A program made the translations under genes and the position numbers. A DNA stretch of 7,242 nucleotides from Deltaproteobacteria bacterium RBG_16_44_11. Lineage in GTDB: Bacteria > Desulfobacterota > Syntrophia > Syntrophales > Smithellaceae. The notes under the pieces were generated by a model that saw only the letters and a list, made by a program, of their open reading frames with translations, was not told the origin of the DNA and did not search any database. Of the stretch, positions 6,275 to 7,242 are shown in pieces. Every line of letters begins with the position of its first letter. Within the stretch, counting starts at the first letter, position 1. Where the stretch lies: positions 26,762 through 34,003 of the forward strand of contig MGQN01000023.1 in the NCBI GenBank assembly GCA_001797845.1, given 5' to 3'.

Positions 6275-6314
6275 TTAACATTAATTCTTTGACCTAAGCC
6301 GGCACTAATGTTAA
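6275..6314. repeat. 9-bp inverted repeat upstream of the acyltransferase gene
   Basis: TTAACATTA (6275-6283) and TAATGTTAA (6306-6314) are perfect reverse complements around a 22-base spacer. The spacer contains TTGACC (6289-6294), the best -35-like hexamer for the plus-strand gene. The -10 that would go with it (TAAAGG, 6312-6317) is poor. The repeat could be an operator or an RNA hairpin with a long loop; there is no T run, so it is not a terminator. Confidence 0.3.
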
Positions 6315-6352
6315 AGGCTCTCTATTGTATCTCTGAAAGTTTTGGAATCAAT

Positions 6353-7242
6353 ATGCTGAATTTTTTGCCCCCGCTGGTGCGGGGGATCATTGCATCGCTG
6401 CTTTTTGGTCTGAATGTTCTCATTTGGCCGATGCTCGTGTTTGTATTTTCCATTCTGAAATTTCTGCTGCCGTTTTCGCCTTTGCGCCGTCTGTTCGATA
6501 AGATTTTACTGTGGCTTGCGGAAAACTGGATTTCGTGCAACAGCGGCTGGATGCGCCTGACCCAAAAGACTAAATGGGATGTACAGGGACTGGAAGGATT
6601 GAATTATCACGGCTGGTATCTGGTCATCAGTAATCACCAATCCTGGGTAGATATTTTCGTCATGCAGCATCTGTTGAACCGGCGCATTCCTTTGATGAAA
6701 TTTTTCCTGAAACAAGAACTTATCTGGGTGCCGGTGATGGGCATTGCCTGGTGGGCGCTGGATTTTCCTTTCCTGCGCCGCCACGGTGTCGAATATTTAA
6801 AAAAGCATCCCGAACAGAAAGGCAAAGATTTCGCAACAACGCGCAAGGCTTGCGAGAAGTTTGCGCATGCTCCGACCAGCGTGATGAATTTTCTTGAAGG
6901 TACTCGTTTTTCCAAGGCAAGGCACGCCAAACAGCAGTCGCCGTATAAACATCTTTTGCTTCCAAAAGCCGGCGGCATGGCGCTGGCTTTAGATGTGCTT
7001 GGCGAAAAGTTTCATTCTCTTTTGAATATTACGATAGTTTACCCCGACGGCATTCCGACCTTCTGGGAGTTTCTCTGCGGCAAGATCAAGAAAGTAATTG
7101 TGCGCTTTCAAGCAATGGAAGTGCCCAAACAACTCCTGCATGGCGATTATGCTGGTGATAAGGACTTTCGTGTCACTTTTCACAGATGGGTGCATCAGTT
7201 ATGGCAGGACAAAGACGAGCAGATTCATTTGCTGATGAAAGA
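6353..7242 (+). CDS. YihG-like 1-acylglycerol-3-phosphate O-acyltransferase family protein, 3' end outside window
   Basis: The frame is open from ATG 6353 to the right edge, giving 296 residues and two extra bases. It belongs to the PlsC-type lysophospholipid acyltransferases, closest in style to the YihG-like subgroup. A hydrophobic stretch at about 11-39 (IIASLLFGLNVLIWPMLVF and following) should anchor it in the inner membrane. The catalytic NHQSWVD gives His95 and Asp100 (HX4D), and FLEGTRF gives Glu182 to Arg185, the second acyltransferase block. Other landmarks are FLKQELIWVPVMG at 118-130, GKDFATTR at 157-164 and LLPKAGGMALAL at 202-213. It should transfer an acyl chain to a lysophospholipid or related glycerol-phosphate acceptor. 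With the family at about 310 residues, only the last few are missing. An in-frame ATG at 6308 would add 15 residues but has no ribosome site; 6353 has a modest GGAA before it. It is divergent from the GRE operon and probably unrelated to it. Confidence 0.88.
   Translation, partial: MLNFLPPLVRGIIASLLFGLNVLIWPMLVFVFSILKFLLPFSPLRRLFDKILLWLAENWISCNSGWMRLTQKTKWDVQGLEGLNYHGWYLVISNHQSWVDIFVMQHLLNRRIPLMKFFLKQELIWVPVMGIAWWALDFPFLRRHGVEYLKKHPEQKGKDFATTRKACEKFAHAPTSVMNFLEGTRFSKARHAKQQSPYKHLLLPKAGGMALALDVLGEKFHSLLNITIVYPDGIPTFWEFLCGKIKKVIVRFQAMEVPKQLLHGDYAGDKDFRVTFHRWVHQLWQDKDEQIHLLMK

Noticed and set aside
6634..6978. 114-codon minus-strand open frame
   Set aside because: It is antisense to the acyltransferase frame, which carries the HX4D and EGTR motifs.

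Overview
The window reads as part of a chromosome from a strictly anaerobic, Gram-negative-type bacterium. A syntroph or sulfate reducer of the Desulfobacterota type is my best guess, from gene style only and not from any search. The pointers are an oxygen-sensitive glycyl radical enzyme (GRE) with its radical-SAM activase, a YihG-like membrane acyltransferase, and moderate GC with good Shine-Dalgarno sites. No transposase, integrase, CRISPR array, phage gene or origin is visible.

Layout. 1-386 (+) is the 3' end of gltX (glutamyl-tRNA synthetase). It is followed at 561-635 by a complete tRNA-Glu with anticodon CTC and an encoded CCA. 774-1703 (+) is a stand-alone amidohydrolase-2 / ACMSD-type metal-dependent hydrolase or decarboxylase with its own plausible promoter. 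It ends 6 bases short of a convergent three-gene operon on the minus strand. In transcription order that operon is a GRE of 838 aa (6142-3626), its activase of 352 aa (3616-2558) and a 283-aa protein built from two flavin-type split-barrel domains of the pyridoxamine-phosphate-oxidase-like superfamily (2561-1710). A 210-bp divergent intergenic region with several inverted repeats separates it from a YihG/PlsC-like acyltransferase (6353 to past the window end, +).

How the genes may work together. The activase should cleave S-adenosylmethionine and place a radical on Gly813 of the GRE, which passes it to Cys454 in the active site. The Cys-Leu-Glu motif puts the enzyme in the eliminase/decarboxylase-like branch of GREs rather than with pyruvate formate-lyase, but its substrate cannot be read from the sequence. 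The third gene is translationally coupled to the activase by an ATGA overlap. It takes the place where other GRE systems carry small iron-sulfur subunits, transporters or downstream dehydrogenases. This GRE, activase and tandem split-barrel trio is the most interesting part of the window and may be an uncharacterised GRE system.
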